NCBI GenBank assembly: GCA_964621185.1
Contig: CAZULM010000027.1
Span: forward strand, 1-64,000
Direction of reading: 5' to 3'
Source: M3007 sp964621185
Lineage (GTDB): Bacteria > Bacteroidota > Bacteroidia > Chitinophagales > Saprospiraceae
DNA: 64,000 bases
Shown here: one piece after another, positions 7,797-16,841 of the stretch
Layout: each line of letters starts with the position of its first letter
How positions within the stretch are numbered: position 1 is the stretch's first letter
Made by a program: the position numbers and the translations under genes
The notes under the pieces: model-generated
Database searches by the model: none
What the model was told of the DNA's origin: nothing
The model's input: the letters and a program-made list of their open reading frames with translations, nothing else

Positions 7797-10154
7797 TTAA
7801 AACACCAGCTTCCCCCGCAGCCCCACATTCACCCCCGGCTCATCGGCATAATACCGGAAAAAATTGAGGTATTCGCGGTAGCGCAGGTTCGTCAGGTTCT
7901 GCACGGTGAAGCCGAATTCGACCGACCTGCCTTTAGCAAGCGGGAAGTTGTGGCCGGCATCTAAGCCGAGCGTGGTAAAAGTTGGGGGCGGGGCTTTCAA
8001 CAAGCCATCCGGGAAGCGGGACTGCCGCAGCACCGTCGTGGCGAGCAGGCGCGCAAAGGTTTCCTTTTGCTTGGCCTCAACGCCTTTTTTGGGGTTCAAT
8101 ATCCATTTCAGCCCGTATTGAAAGCGGTCGGAAGGCATGAGCGGCAGCCATTTGTTGGTGTCTTTCTGCGCTTCCAAATCTTTGCCCGACCTGAAACCGC
8201 GCAACAGCGACACCCGCCCTTCCACTGACCAATGCCTCAACACCGGCACCGATGCGTTTCCGTCAATACCTTGTATCACGGCATTGCTTTGCTCAAAGGC
8301 ATACAGCGGGAAAGTGCCGCGGATCGTCTGGATGCCCTGCGCCTGCGGCTTTAGGTACATGAAGTTTTGGATCTGGTTGCGGTACAGCGTTAAGGTGAAC
8401 TCAGAAAGTTTGGGTTGCCAGTGCCAGGTCAGGTTTGTGTTCCAGGCCTGCTCCGGCACCAAGTCGCGCCGCCCGCGCTCGTAGGTGGCTGAGCCGTGGT
8501 GCACCCCTTCGGCGTACAGCTCGTTCACATGCGGGGGGCGCCAGGCCAGGCCCGTATTCAGGCTGATTTTCATGCTGTTGCTCACGCGGTAAATACCGCC
8601 CAGCGTACCAGAAATATTCCCGAAAGAAAGTATGTCGTCGATGTTTCGGCTGCCATTGCCCAAGGAAGTGACATGGCTCCAGCGGTAATCGTAGCGTGCG
8701 CCGATTTCAAACTCCCAGGGAATGGGGTAGCGCCGCCAGCGCTCCATGGCCCAAAGGGCGGCGCCCAGCATCTGGTAATCGGGGATCAAGCCGCCCTGAC
8801 CCACATAGTTGAGCTGATGGATGGCCTGTACCCCTACCCCGCCCTGCCAATGCCGGATGGGCAGGTGCTCTGCCGCAAGGTCGAGCGTATTGGTCCAGAT
8901 ACGGAAGGAAAGCTGGTTCTTTTTCAGCAAGTCCAGCGGATCGCTCTTGGGCGGGTGCAGGTCAAATTCGCGGCGGTAGTTGTATTGCCAGGCGTATTGT
9001 TGTGTGAGTTTCCATTTGTCCGACATCCGGAACACAGCCTTGTACTTCAACATGTTGTGCTGAATCAACTGGTAAGGCCGCCCGGTTTTCCAGCTGAATT
9101 CGTCCCGGTTCTTCAGCGGCACATCGCTGCGGATGGCCTGGCCAAAAGTAGTGGTGTCGCTGATATGCGCCGAACGCAGGATGCCCAGCTTCTGATCGAA
9201 GCGGGAAATGCCGAGTTCATGTTGCCAGCGCGCTTTTTTCCAGCCTGCCATGGCCGAAAAATTCCGTTCCGATGTGCCCGTATTGCCCAACCAGTAATCG
9301 GGCGCCCGCAAATTGCCGCTGTGCTTGACCGTGCCCTGCAAGCGGAACGCGAGCGATCGGCCCGGCAGATGCCAGTCGGCAGCGCCAGAAGCGACCCCGG
9401 CCCAGCCATTGGAAAAGCCGCCCAAGGAAAACCAGCCGCCAATGCCTTCCTTTTCCCGAAAGGCAGCCGGCTCGATCAGAATCGCGCCGCCCATGGCGCC
9501 CACGCCATAACGGACCCCAGCAGCGCCCTTCACCACCGAGATTTTGTCGGCTGTGAACGGATCCACTTCCGGGGCGTGTTCAGCCCCCCATTGTTGCCCT
9601 TCGAGCACTACATTATTGGATACAATGGCGATGCGGTTGGAATGTAGTCCTTGGATGACGGGTTTTGAAATGGTCGCGCCCGTATTAAGGGTGGTCACTC
9701 CCGGCAGTTTTTTCAGCGTTTCGCCCAGGTTCACACCTTTTCCCGACTCCAAATCGGCGTACCCGACGATGCCCTGCGCCTGCGTGGGTGCGGGTGCGAT
9801 GGCTTTCTCTGTGATGAGCACCTCATTCAGGTCAGTATTGTGCTCCAGCTTGAAATCGATCACGCTATTCTCCGTCAGGCGCACAATTTGGGTGAAATGC
9901 GCACATTCCACATGGCTTACCTCCACGGTATAACTGGTATTTTCGCACAAATTGGGGATTGAAAAATAGCCGGAAGCGTCGGTCATGGCGCCGCGGCCGG
10001 CTTCCTTGACATAAATGCTGGCATAGGGAAGCGCTTCGTTGTTGGAGGCCTCCCGGATATATCCCTGCAATGCGCAATGGCAATGCTGTGCTGCCACAGG
10101 CTTGCCAACGCATAACAGCCAAAAAACCACCGCCGTGGCTTTGCTGATAGACAT
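7797..10154 (-). CDS. TonB-dependent outer-membrane receptor
   Basis: Start at 10154 gives a signal peptide (MSISKATAVVFWLLCVGKPVAAQ) and a 785-residue protein. An N-terminal carboxypeptidase-regulatory-like domain (LQGYIREASNNEALPYASIYV, about 27-105) precedes the plug (LGETLKKLPGVTTLNTG through YGVGAMGGAILIEP). The 22-strand barrel ends with YADEPGVNVGLRGKLVF, an aromatic terminal residue as usual for barrels. The mature N-terminus begins with H-C-H-C, possibly metal-binding. With the small His/Cys membrane protein, DUF3299 protein and His-loop ABC permease upstream, import of a metal such as zinc is the best inference; the substrate is not shown. Confidence 0.9.
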   Translation of the reverse strand: MSISKATAVVFWLLCVGKPVAAQHCHCALQGYIREASNNEALPYASIYVKEAGRGAMTDASGYFSIPNLCENTSYTVEVSHVECAHFTQIVRLTENSVIDFKLEHNTDLNEVLITEKAIAPAPTQAQGIVGYADLESGKGVNLGETLKKLPGVTTLNTGATISKPVIQGLHSNRIAIVSNNVVLEGQQWGAEHAPEVDPFTADKISVVKGAAGVRYGVGAMGGAILIEPAAFREKEGIGGWFSLGGFSNGWAGVASGAADWHLPGRSLAFRLQGTVKHSGNLRAPDYWLGNTGTSERNFSAMAGWKKARWQHELGISRFDQKLGILRSAHISDTTTFGQAIRSDVPLKNRDEFSWKTGRPYQLIQHNMLKYKAVFRMSDKWKLTQQYAWQYNYRREFDLHPPKSDPLDLLKKNQLSFRIWTNTLDLAAEHLPIRHWQGGVGVQAIHQLNYVGQGGLIPDYQMLGAALWAMERWRRYPIPWEFEIGARYDYRWSHVTSLGNGSRNIDDILSFGNISGTLGGIYRVSNSMKISLNTGLAWRPPHVNELYAEGVHHGSATYERGRRDLVPEQAWNTNLTWHWQPKLSEFTLTLYRNQIQNFMYLKPQAQGIQTIRGTFPLYAFEQSNAVIQGIDGNASVPVLRHWSVEGRVSLLRGFRSGKDLEAQKDTNKWLPLMPSDRFQYGLKWILNPKKGVEAKQKETFARLLATTVLRQSRFPDGLLKAPPPTFTTLGLDAGHNFPLAKGRSVEFGFTVQNLTNLRYREYLNFFRYYADEPGVNVGLRGKLVF

Positions 10155-10247
10155 GGTATAAAAATTGAAAATTGAAAAATTGCCGCAGCAGGGCTCAGGA
10201 AAAGCTGTTGCCGGGCAGACCTGTCCAAGTAGGCACAAAGGCCTCCA

Positions 10248-10529
10248 TTAAAGGGCGGGAGGCCCCCGCAGACAAGTAGTATCCAGGAGGGTATTCGTAC
10301 CATTGGGGCTGCGTTGAAAGGTTGCCTTGGACACTGGCGCCAAGGCCGGCTTTGCCAACAGCGCCGAAACAGAGAGCAAATACGGCGCAGACAATACAAA
10401 GGCACAGAGCGTACAATGGTCGTTGGCATAGCGCTCGTCGTGCAAGTGCGCGCCGTTGCGCTCGTAGTTCACCCGGCACTGGGGGCCATCATGTTCATGG
10501 TGCTGCAACAAACGGTGCATCGTTCCCAT
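10248..10529 (-). CDS. Small His/Cys membrane protein (DUF2946-like)
   Basis: The frame reads a hydrophobic helix (FGAWAILLIFLTGWS), then HRLLQHHEHDGPQC, a second His-rich part and HCTLCAFVL, and ends in LRGPPAL, an ending like that of DUF2946-type small proteins near TonB receptors. The only in-frame ATG codons (10529, 10520) come after the first hydrophobic helix, while the helix itself has no ATG or GTG before the stop at 10593-10595. The real start is therefore non-standard or the 5' end is damaged. It lies 93 bases upstream of the receptor gene on the same strand. A periplasmic or membrane metal-binding role is inferred. Confidence 0.6.
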   Translation of the reverse strand: MGTMHRLLQHHEHDGPQCRVNYERNGAHLHDERYANDHCTLCAFVLSAPYLLSVSALLAKPALAPVSKATFQRSPNGTNTLLDTTCLRGPPAL

Positions 10530-10605
10530 CGACCAGCCAGTCAGGAAAATCAGCAGTATTGCCCATGCGCCGAAGCGCTGATATGTAGTTTTTAATTTGA
10601 TAATT

Positions 10606-10711
10606 TTATACCAGGATTTGGATGGATTTGATGGATTGATGGATACTTAAAAGTTGATCTTCAATAGATTACAAACATGCAATTTTTACAACCACTTTGC
10701 GTAGGCTATAT
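10606..10711 (+). repeat. Dispersed ~100-bp repeat, copy a
   Basis: Begins TTATACCAGGATTTGGATGG and ends with ACAACCACTTTGCGTAGG and CTATA. It matches the copy at 37713-37816 almost base for base and fills the spacer between the His/Cys protein and the DUF3299 gene. The rest of the spacer to 10858 holds only a weak GGGAAA/TTTCCC hairpin at 10826-10841. Confidence 0.75.
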
Positions 10712-10858
10712 AATGGCGCATGCCAGCAACTCGTGGTCGTCCTTTGGCCACTCAACTTGGGTTTGCGAAAATAACAGAACAACCTGAGATTAAGCAATGT
10801 TCATGGGCTTATTTCGACCAAAGGGGGGAAATCTCTTTCCCGCAGACAATTGCAATAC

Positions 10859-11317
10859 TCATTTTTTACCCGTCAACTTCGCGTGCTCCAAGGTATAGTA
10901 CGGCTGCGAGGGATCGGCATAGTTGAGCCGCATACGACCGGTCAGGTAAATGTAGTCGTCGGTATGCAGCCCTTTTTCGGGGGTGGTGAACAGTACTGTC
11001 ATAATGGATGCCGGCCCCGCCTTCCCGCAGAAAAAACAGGCCGAGTAAGGGTTGGCCGACAAGGTGATCTGCTTGCCTCCGGGGTCGAGCGGAATAGCAA
11101 AACCTTCCACCGACACCATTTGCCCATCAAGTTTTTTCACCTGATCGGTAAACAAGGGGAAAGGCGGCTCCTGGTTGGGCTTCCAACTGCCGTCCAGCGG
11201 GATCGTGGAAAGGGTGTACCAAAGGACTTTTATGGGCTGACCGTTCTGGGCTTTTGCGGAAATAGCGCATGAAAAGCCGGTGACTATCAACAAGAAAGTA
11301 AGTAGTTTGCTGTGCAT
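10859..11317 (-). CDS. DUF3299 periplasmic protein
   Basis: Start at 11317 gives a signal peptide (MHSKLLTFLLIVTGFSCAISAKAQ) and a 152-residue protein. The body has the DUF3299 features: LDGQMVSVEGFAIPL, then YSACFFCGKAGP with the Cys94-x2-Cys97 pair, and IYLTGRMRLN near the end. In other bacteria DUF3299 genes sit beside FtsX-like ABC transporters in zinc-regulated operons. Here the permease gene follows the same pattern 149 bases upstream. The spacer holds a degenerate copy of the dispersed repeat (11346-11405). Function is inferred from context. Confidence 0.82.
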   Translation of the reverse strand: MHSKLLTFLLIVTGFSCAISAKAQNGQPIKVLWYTLSTIPLDGSWKPNQEPPFPLFTDQVKKLDGQMVSVEGFAIPLDPGGKQITLSANPYSACFFCGKAGPASIMTVLFTTPEKGLHTDDYIYLTGRMRLNYADPSQPYYTLEHAKLTGKK

Positions 11318-11345
11318 TTTTTGAATGAATGTTGTGACTTTTATA

Positions 11346-11405
11346 TTATGATTAAAGTGATTTTGAATGATTTGAGTGAAACAAAAGGCTGATTTTAAAT
11401 TGATT
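11346..11405 (+). repeat. Dispersed repeat, degenerate copy f
   Basis: Carries TATGATTAAAGTGATTTTGA and ATGATTTGAGTGA, as in the copies at 23401, 46387 and 61146, but lacks the CACTTTGCGTTG end. Confidence 0.5.
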
Positions 11406-11466
11406 GATGGAATGCCGCACACAATATTCCGCACTCCGAAATCCGAAATCCGCACTCCGAAACCCA

Positions 11467-12732
11467 TCAGGCATCTGCCAGTGCCGTCGATAAATCCATC
11501 CGGAATGCCTTTGCCGCCGGTATCAGGGCCGCCAGCAGTCCAACCAACAAGGCAACTGCCAGCAACACCCATTCAGCCCCGATAAAGTCATAACGAAAAA
11601 CTAAGTGGAAGTCTTGTGCTGCCGTGCTGTTGAGCAGCCATAAACCCAAGCGGCTCAACAATATGCCGCCAGCAAAACCAGCCAGTGCCAGCAGCAGGCC
11701 TTCTGACAACAGCAAGCCGAACAGGCGCAGCCTGCTGCAACCGAGCGAGCGCAGCAGCGCCAGTTCGTAGCGCCGCTCCCGCAACCGGTTGTACAGGGCA
11801 ATAAATACGCTGAATCCCGAGATAAACATGATGCCCAGCGCCAGCGCCTGCAATGTGCTCACCCCGATGCCCAGCAGCTTCATCAAGCGATCTATTTCCA
11901 GGGCCGGGATGGTGGCTTGCAGGTTGGTGGTTTCGTTCAACATGCGCGGCAGCGTCATGGTTGCCATGGTGGAGCGGGCTTTTATGAGGGCTGCGGTGAT
12001 TTCGCGGGGCTCGGCGTGTTCTTCCGTGTGTGCGTGGTCGTGACCTGCGTGGGCGTGATCGTGACCTGCTGCTTCTGGCGCAGGGCTGGCGGCGCCCGAT
12101 GCGGTTTCCTCGTGATCGCTGTGCTCATGCACGCTCCACACGCTGGCCAGGTTGGTGACCAGGAGGTTATCGAGCACGCTGTTGCTTTCGTTCAGGATGC
12201 CCACCACCGTGTACCCGGCGTTCTCGTGTTTCTCCCCTTCTTCCGCTTCGCCGTGGGTGCCAAAAAATGTTTGGCCCATCGACAAGCCGGTTTGTTTCGC
12301 CACCGCAGCGCCCAGCACTACTTCCAGTTCTTTTTCAAAAAAACGGCCTTCGCGCAGACTGCCGTTGTACTTGCCAATATAGCTGGTATCGGTGCCGAGG
12401 ATGCGGAACCGCTGGTAGGAATCGCCGTAAGCCAAAGGGATCACCTGGGATACCGAGCGCATCTTGCCGATTTTTTCTACTTCCTCCATCGGGATATTGC
12501 CCGTTGGCGCATCCACGTGGTACACCGCCGACAACACCAATTGCAGGGGGCTGCCTTTGGCTCCCACGACCAGGTCGATGCCGCGCAGGTCGTTCTCAAA
12601 CTTCTGCTCCAACTGGTGCTGCAGCAACAAGAGCAGGGAAATGATGCCCGTGCTCAGGCTCAGCAAGGCCACGCTGAGCGTGGTGCCGAGCGGCTTGTGG
12701 AATAGGTTTTTGAGAATGATTTTTAGAAACAT
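11467..12732 (-). CDS. ABC transporter permease, FtsX/MacB type, with His-rich loop
   Basis: A 421-residue protein with an N-terminal membrane helix (about 18-40), a periplasmic MacB-like domain, and three C-terminal helices of the FtsX domain (about 290-415, containing NRLRERRYELALLRSLGCSR). The periplasmic domain has an insertion (about residues 202-240) of H-E-H-S-D-H and repeated H-D-H-A-H motifs, typical of metal handling. Its likely ATPase partner is at 16842-17471, separated by four kilobases. The clean -7 box at 12773 lies just upstream. A role in metal-linked transport or lipoprotein/receptor maintenance is inferred. Confidence 0.88.
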   Translation of the reverse strand: MFLKIILKNLFHKPLGTTLSVALLSLSTGIISLLLLLQHQLEQKFENDLRGIDLVVGAKGSPLQLVLSAVYHVDAPTGNIPMEEVEKIGKMRSVSQVIPLAYGDSYQRFRILGTDTSYIGKYNGSLREGRFFEKELEVVLGAAVAKQTGLSMGQTFFGTHGEAEEGEKHENAGYTVVGILNESNSVLDNLLVTNLASVWSVHEHSDHEETASGAASPAPEAAGHDHAHAGHDHAHTEEHAEPREITAALIKARSTMATMTLPRMLNETTNLQATIPALEIDRLMKLLGIGVSTLQALALGIMFISGFSVFIALYNRLRERRYELALLRSLGCSRLRLFGLLLSEGLLLALAGFAGGILLSRLGLWLLNSTAAQDFHLVFRYDFIGAEWVLLAVALLVGLLAALIPAAKAFRMDLSTALADA

Positions 12733-12772
12733 GGAAATGGCGCGGGTAAGGAGCGGTTGGATGCTGAAAAGG

Positions 12773-12780
12773 CAAAGGTA
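12773..12780 (-). promoter_or_regulatory. -7 box for the permease operon
   Basis: The minus strand reads TACCTTTG, a full match to TAnnTTTG, 41 bases upstream of the permease ATG. Confidence 0.6.
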
Positions 12781-12949
12781 TGAAACAAGGTGCTTCTTGT
12801 TTTTGAAAGGTTGGCTAAGCGCCTGCTAGTGTCGCATCCCTATCCCTTTGCAACACTCAATGCCTCCAAAGAAATATTTCAGGAAACAGATTTAATCATT
12901 TATTTTTATCCTGAAATTTTTCTTTTCCCAACATTTTAATACCACAACT

Positions 12950-14626
12950 ATGACAAAACTCATGTTTTTATTAAGCCTCCTACCCTTTAGCCTAAATGCT
13001 GCTGTAATTTGTGTTGACGACGATAACCTCAGCAACACGCAAAACGGCAGCAAGCTTTATCCATATAGAAGTATTCAAATTGCCATAACAAATGCCATGG
13101 ACCACGACAGCATCCTTGTGGCAGTTGGGGCTTACGGCAAAGTGGAAAATATGGGAAAACCCTTGAAGATATTGGGCGGCTATCCGGGCGCCAATGCTGC
13201 CGCTTACGCTGCGGGAGCGGGGGGTATATTCAGCACAACCATAAAGAACCCTGCGCTGACCATCATAAGTGGCGGGCTTAACAGCATCGGGGTGAACCTT
13301 ACCCGGTTCAGCTTTGAGCCGTTCAGTTTTGTTCTCGACAATTTTACCGTTCGCCTAAACGCCAAGGGCATTGTCTGCGATGTGGACCTGTCCTGGCCAC
13401 ACGTTGATTTTGTAACCCTTTCCAACAATATTGTAGAAAACAACGGCCAAGCAGGGGTAACGTCATACGGGGCAGGAGTCATGGTGGCCGGCAACCAGCA
13501 CAAAATCTTGAACAACATCATCCGAAACAACCACGGCGGCAGAGGGGCCGGCCTATCCGGCAACTTTTCCTTTACCGACACTTTGTGGGTGGAAGGAAAC
13601 CAGATTACGAACAATACTGGATATGACGACCATGGGGCCGGGGTTTATTTAGGTGGCTACGTAACCCTCAAGAACAATTTAATTGCTGACAATTACCTGC
13701 AACATCCTTATGGCTGGGGCGGTGGGGTGCTGATTCTCGGCACCGCACACATGACGTCCAATACCATAAAAGGCAATTTTTGCCCAACCTACGGCGCGGC
13801 AGTTTTTGTAGATGAGGGCGCAACAGCCTACATGGACCACGAGCTGATCTACAACAACTACACATCGCTCCAAGGTGCTGGCATTGCGGTCGATAACAGC
13901 CAATTCGATTCTTCGCATATCTACGTGACCAATTGCACGATTGTGAACAATTTTTCCCAGGGAGGGCTCGGGGGGAACGCTGTCTTTCTGGACAATTCTT
14001 CTTTTGCAACTTTGAAAAATTGCATCATAAGCGGAAACGGGGATGATTTTGCCATAAACAGCAGCAGCGCGCTCGCCATGACGTACTCCTTAAGCCAAGA
14101 AAGCTTTCCAGGGCAAGGGAATTTCAGTGCCGACCCCTTGTTTGCCGATGTGTTGAACGCTGACTTTCACCTCAAGTCAATAATCGGCCGATACGATCCT
14201 TTCAACCAGGTTTGGATTGCCGATGCCGTTCAAAGTCCGGCCATAGATGCGGGTGATCCAACTACGGCCTATCAAAATGAACCGTCGCCCAACGGCAACA
14301 GGATAAACCTCGGTTGTTACGGGAATACTGCTTTTGCTTCAAAATCCAGCGCTTCCTCCGGTGCTTCCGACATCCTAACCACAAGTTTAGAAATTTCAAT
14401 TGCGCCGAACCCATTTTCCTCCTATACGATTATCACGGCTGGCAATGAATTGATTGCCGCAACCCTGACCCTGTTCGACAACCTGGGCAGGAAAGCAAAA
14501 ACGGTAAACAACATCAATGGGACTGCCTTTACCTTACAAAAGGACGACTTGGCCAATGGAGTTTATTTCTTCAAGCTGGAACAGGAACGCCATTTTATTT
14601 CTGGTAAATTAATTATTGCTGATTGA
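12950..14626 (+). CDS. Secreted right-handed beta-helix protein with T9SS sorting domain
   Basis: A 558-residue protein with a signal peptide (MTKLMFLLSLLPFSLNAA). The DUF1565-like N-terminus VDDDNLSNTQNGSKLYPYRS leads into a parallel beta-helix with repeated N-N-I-I-x-N-N rungs (about 50-430). The C-terminal ~80 residues form a type A sorting domain (IAPNPFSSYTIITAG, LTLFDNLGRK, LANGVYFFKLE, SGKLIIAD). Such proteins are exported across the outer membrane by T9SS and often bind or cleave polysaccharides. No catalytic set could be identified. It precedes the tyrosinase gene by 135 bases on the same strand. Confidence 0.85.
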   Translation: MTKLMFLLSLLPFSLNAAVICVDDDNLSNTQNGSKLYPYRSIQIAITNAMDHDSILVAVGAYGKVENMGKPLKILGGYPGANAAAYAAGAGGIFSTTIKNPALTIISGGLNSIGVNLTRFSFEPFSFVLDNFTVRLNAKGIVCDVDLSWPHVDFVTLSNNIVENNGQAGVTSYGAGVMVAGNQHKILNNIIRNNHGGRGAGLSGNFSFTDTLWVEGNQITNNTGYDDHGAGVYLGGYVTLKNNLIADNYLQHPYGWGGGVLILGTAHMTSNTIKGNFCPTYGAAVFVDEGATAYMDHELIYNNYTSLQGAGIAVDNSQFDSSHIYVTNCTIVNNFSQGGLGGNAVFLDNSSFATLKNCIISGNGDDFAINSSSALAMTYSLSQESFPGQGNFSADPLFADVLNADFHLKSIIGRYDPFNQVWIADAVQSPAIDAGDPTTAYQNEPSPNGNRINLGCYGNTAFASKSSASSGASDILTTSLEISIAPNPFSSYTIITAGNELIAATLTLFDNLGRKAKTVNNINGTAFTLQKDDLANGVYFFKLEQERHFISGKLIIAD

Positions 14627-14773
14627 GTATCAAAACAAATATATCGCCGAAAAAATGCTGCCGACCAATAAAATGCAACGCTTTAATTTGAAAAAACAGT
14701 TCACAATTTTAAAGGAACAAGCATTAAGGTCTCCATTCCCCTTCCCTCTCGTCACCAACCAATGCATCTAATT

Positions 14774-16207
14774 ATGGAAACAACAATCGATTACGCCAAA
14801 TCCAGGAGAAAATTCCTGAAAAACGTGGGCACGCTCGCTGCATTATCCGCTTTTTCCACCCTGGGCGGCTGCGAAGAGCTTGCTGAAAAAATCCGCAACA
14901 GGCCCACCCGCCGCCGCATTCGCACTGGTTCCCCCCAGGTGGATGATATGATGCAGGTATATGCCGATGCCGTGGCTGCCATGAAATCCTTGGGCAATTC
15001 CGACCGCAGGAACTGGTCGCGCCAAGCCCAGATTCACGCCAGTTTTTGCCCACATGGCAATTGGGCCTTTTTGCCCTGGCATCGGGCTTACCTGATGTAT
15101 TTTGAAAAAATATGCCAAAAGCTCACCAACCGTCCCGATTTTGGCCTTCCGTATTGGAACTGGTCTATCGGCAGCCCAATCCCTTCCCAGTTCAACAATT
15201 CCGCCAGCTCCCTGTTCGATCCTTCGCGCAACGCGGGCGCCGGCGCTGTGCCTGCCATCGTTGCGCACAGCAACATGGAGAGCATACTTTCACAAACCAA
15301 CTTCTTGCTATTTGCCAGCAGCGCTAGCTCAAAAGGCCAATTGGAGAGCGGCCCGCACGACACCACCCACGGCGGCGTTGGCGGCAACATGGGAAGGGTG
15401 GCGACAGCTGCCCTGGATCCCGTATTTTGGACGCACCACTGCATGATCGACTATTGCTGGGTCGATTGGAATTTGAACCGCGACCACCCCAACACCAATG
15501 ACCCCGCCTGGACGAACCTCGCTTTCAACAATCAGTTCTGTGACGGCGACGGAGCCTTGGTTACGAGCAATGTGACGGCCATTCTCACCACGCTGTACCC
15601 ACTGTTAACGTACCAATACGAAAGCAGCCAGATTGGAAATGCAAACCTCAAAGAAGTCGCCCTGGTTTCGACAAAAAAGGAGCTCCAATTTGTTCAGAAA
15701 AAACTGGAAACCGGGGCGCCGGTGTCGATCAATTTGCTGAAAAAACTCCCCATCCTCCGGGGACAAGTGTTGCCATTGGAAAAAGGGGTACAAACCGCCC
15801 CCCTCACTGTGGAAGCGAGCGACTTGGACCGCCTGATGTCACAGGATTCTGCAGACCGGGCCATCCTGAACATCGGGTTTGCCACACTGCCCGAGCGTGG
15901 CGATTTTTTCCTGCGGGTGTATATCAACAACGACAGCGGGCAGCCCGACCCCGGTATGGAAAGCATCCATTATGCCGGCAGTTTTGGCTTCTTTTTAGGC
16001 CAGGAAGCGGGTAAATCACCCAATTATGTGGTTGACGTGACTGAAACGGTTGCGCGCTTGAAGAAGGCAGGTAAAATTGGTGCGCAGAACAGCTTGAGCA
16101 TCCATCTTGTGGCCGCACCCATCAGCGGCGACCCACAAAATCTTGCGGGCAGAACATTGTCCATAGAAGATATTTCGTTGGATATAAGTACCGTTTCAAT
16201 TAAATAA
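14774..16207 (+). CDS. Tyrosinase (binuclear copper oxidase), Tat-exported
   Basis: A 477-residue protein if started at 14774; an ATG at 14762 would add four residues. The N-terminus has a twin-arginine motif SRRKFLKN and a lipobox-like LGGC. Counting from the 14762 ATG, the CuA ligands are His92 (IHASF), His98 (CPHGNW) and His107 (PWHRAYL). The CuB ligands are His199 and His203 (PHDTTH) and His225 (DPVFWTHHCMIDYCW). The enzyme would oxidise phenols or catechols using O2. A C-terminal beta domain of about 200 residues follows, as in polyphenol oxidases where it covers the active site. The downstream lipoprotein is a likely partner. Confidence 0.92.
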   Translation: METTIDYAKSRRKFLKNVGTLAALSAFSTLGGCEELAEKIRNRPTRRRIRTGSPQVDDMMQVYADAVAAMKSLGNSDRRNWSRQAQIHASFCPHGNWAFLPWHRAYLMYFEKICQKLTNRPDFGLPYWNWSIGSPIPSQFNNSASSLFDPSRNAGAGAVPAIVAHSNMESILSQTNFLLFASSASSKGQLESGPHDTTHGGVGGNMGRVATAALDPVFWTHHCMIDYCWVDWNLNRDHPNTNDPAWTNLAFNNQFCDGDGALVTSNVTAILTTLYPLLTYQYESSQIGNANLKEVALVSTKKELQFVQKKLETGAPVSINLLKKLPILRGQVLPLEKGVQTAPLTVEASDLDRLMSQDSADRAILNIGFATLPERGDFFLRVYINNDSGQPDPGMESIHYAGSFGFFLGQEAGKSPNYVVDVTETVARLKKAGKIGAQNSLSIHLVAAPISGDPQNLAGRTLSIEDISLDISTVSIK

Positions 16208-16212
16208 ATGTT

Positions 16213-16725
16213 GTGGTTATGGGTTGCTTACATTTGGTCTATATAACCTTGTGCTGTTGTTTGCTTGACCTGTCGTCTTGCCAATCCAGGGCAAAACAAT
16301 CGGCGCCTAAAAGTATGTTGCAAGAATTCAGGGTTTCATTCGAGATCAGCGATACGGCTACCCGGCGGGCAATCTCCCTCCCTGCAGCGTTCATGGCCAA
16401 TCGCGAAATTATTGCGGAATTCAATGTGACCGAAGTGAGCAACCCAAACCAAATTGCATTTTATTTTGAGACAAGTTTTGAAGGAAAAACCCAACTGGGC
16501 AGGACGGTGAGTGCCCCACTCGGCTACTATTCACTTTTTCCGGCAGACAAACCCTGCAGCTTCCTGTTGCCACTTGGAAAATCATGCGCCAAAGCAGCCG
16601 GCACCGCGGTGGACACCTGTGTTCAAGGCCAGTTGATAATTGAAATGAAACCTACCGTGGAAAGCATCCCGCTCCGGGAGATTCAGGTCAAGGCACATGT
16701 TTATGCCGCTGTGTCGGAGGAATAA
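16213..16725 (+). CDS. Lipoprotein downstream of tyrosinase, unknown function
   Basis: A 170-residue protein with a short hydrophobic leader and lipobox-like LSSC. The mature part is strand-rich (EFRVSFEISDTATRR, then QIAFYFETSFEGKTQLG and QGQLIIEMKP). It starts five bases after the tyrosinase stop, so the two are cotranscribed. Its layout recalls the C-terminal domain of the tyrosinase itself (a strand with I-H-Y-A-G-S-F-G-F-F versus V-S-A-P-L-G-Y-Y-S), so it may be a detached shielding or copper-chaperone domain; that similarity is weak and seen only by eye. Confidence 0.65.
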   Translation: MVMGCLHLVYITLCCCLLDLSSCQSRAKQSAPKSMLQEFRVSFEISDTATRRAISLPAAFMANREIIAEFNVTEVSNPNQIAFYFETSFEGKTQLGRTVSAPLGYYSLFPADKPCSFLLPLGKSCAKAAGTAVDTCVQGQLIIEMKPTVESIPLREIQVKAHVYAAVSEE

Positions 16726-16727
16726 TT

Positions 16728-16800
16728 ATGCCATGATTCGCCTGATTTTTGTGATTCATTATGATTGATTCAACTGATTTTCAATTGATTACAAAGGTCG
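16728..16800 (+). repeat. Dispersed repeat, copy d
   Basis: Contains ATGATTCGCCTGATTTTTGT and CAACTGATTTTCAATTGATT. The copy at 25419-25490 is its reverse complement. It separates the converging lipoprotein and ABC ATPase genes. Confidence 0.6.
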
Positions 16801-16841
16801 GCATGCCAAAACCAAGCGGTGTGAGGTATAATTTTGAAACA

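Noticed and set aside
8496..9647. 383-residue plus-strand frame opposite the TonB receptor
   Set aside because: Low-complexity composition typical of an antisense shadow of a GC-rich gene; the receptor frame has clear domains.
10195..10479. Alternative frame for the small His/Cys protein
   Set aside because: The other frame ends in the family-like LRGPPAL and has the H-C-x2-C motif; this one has neither.
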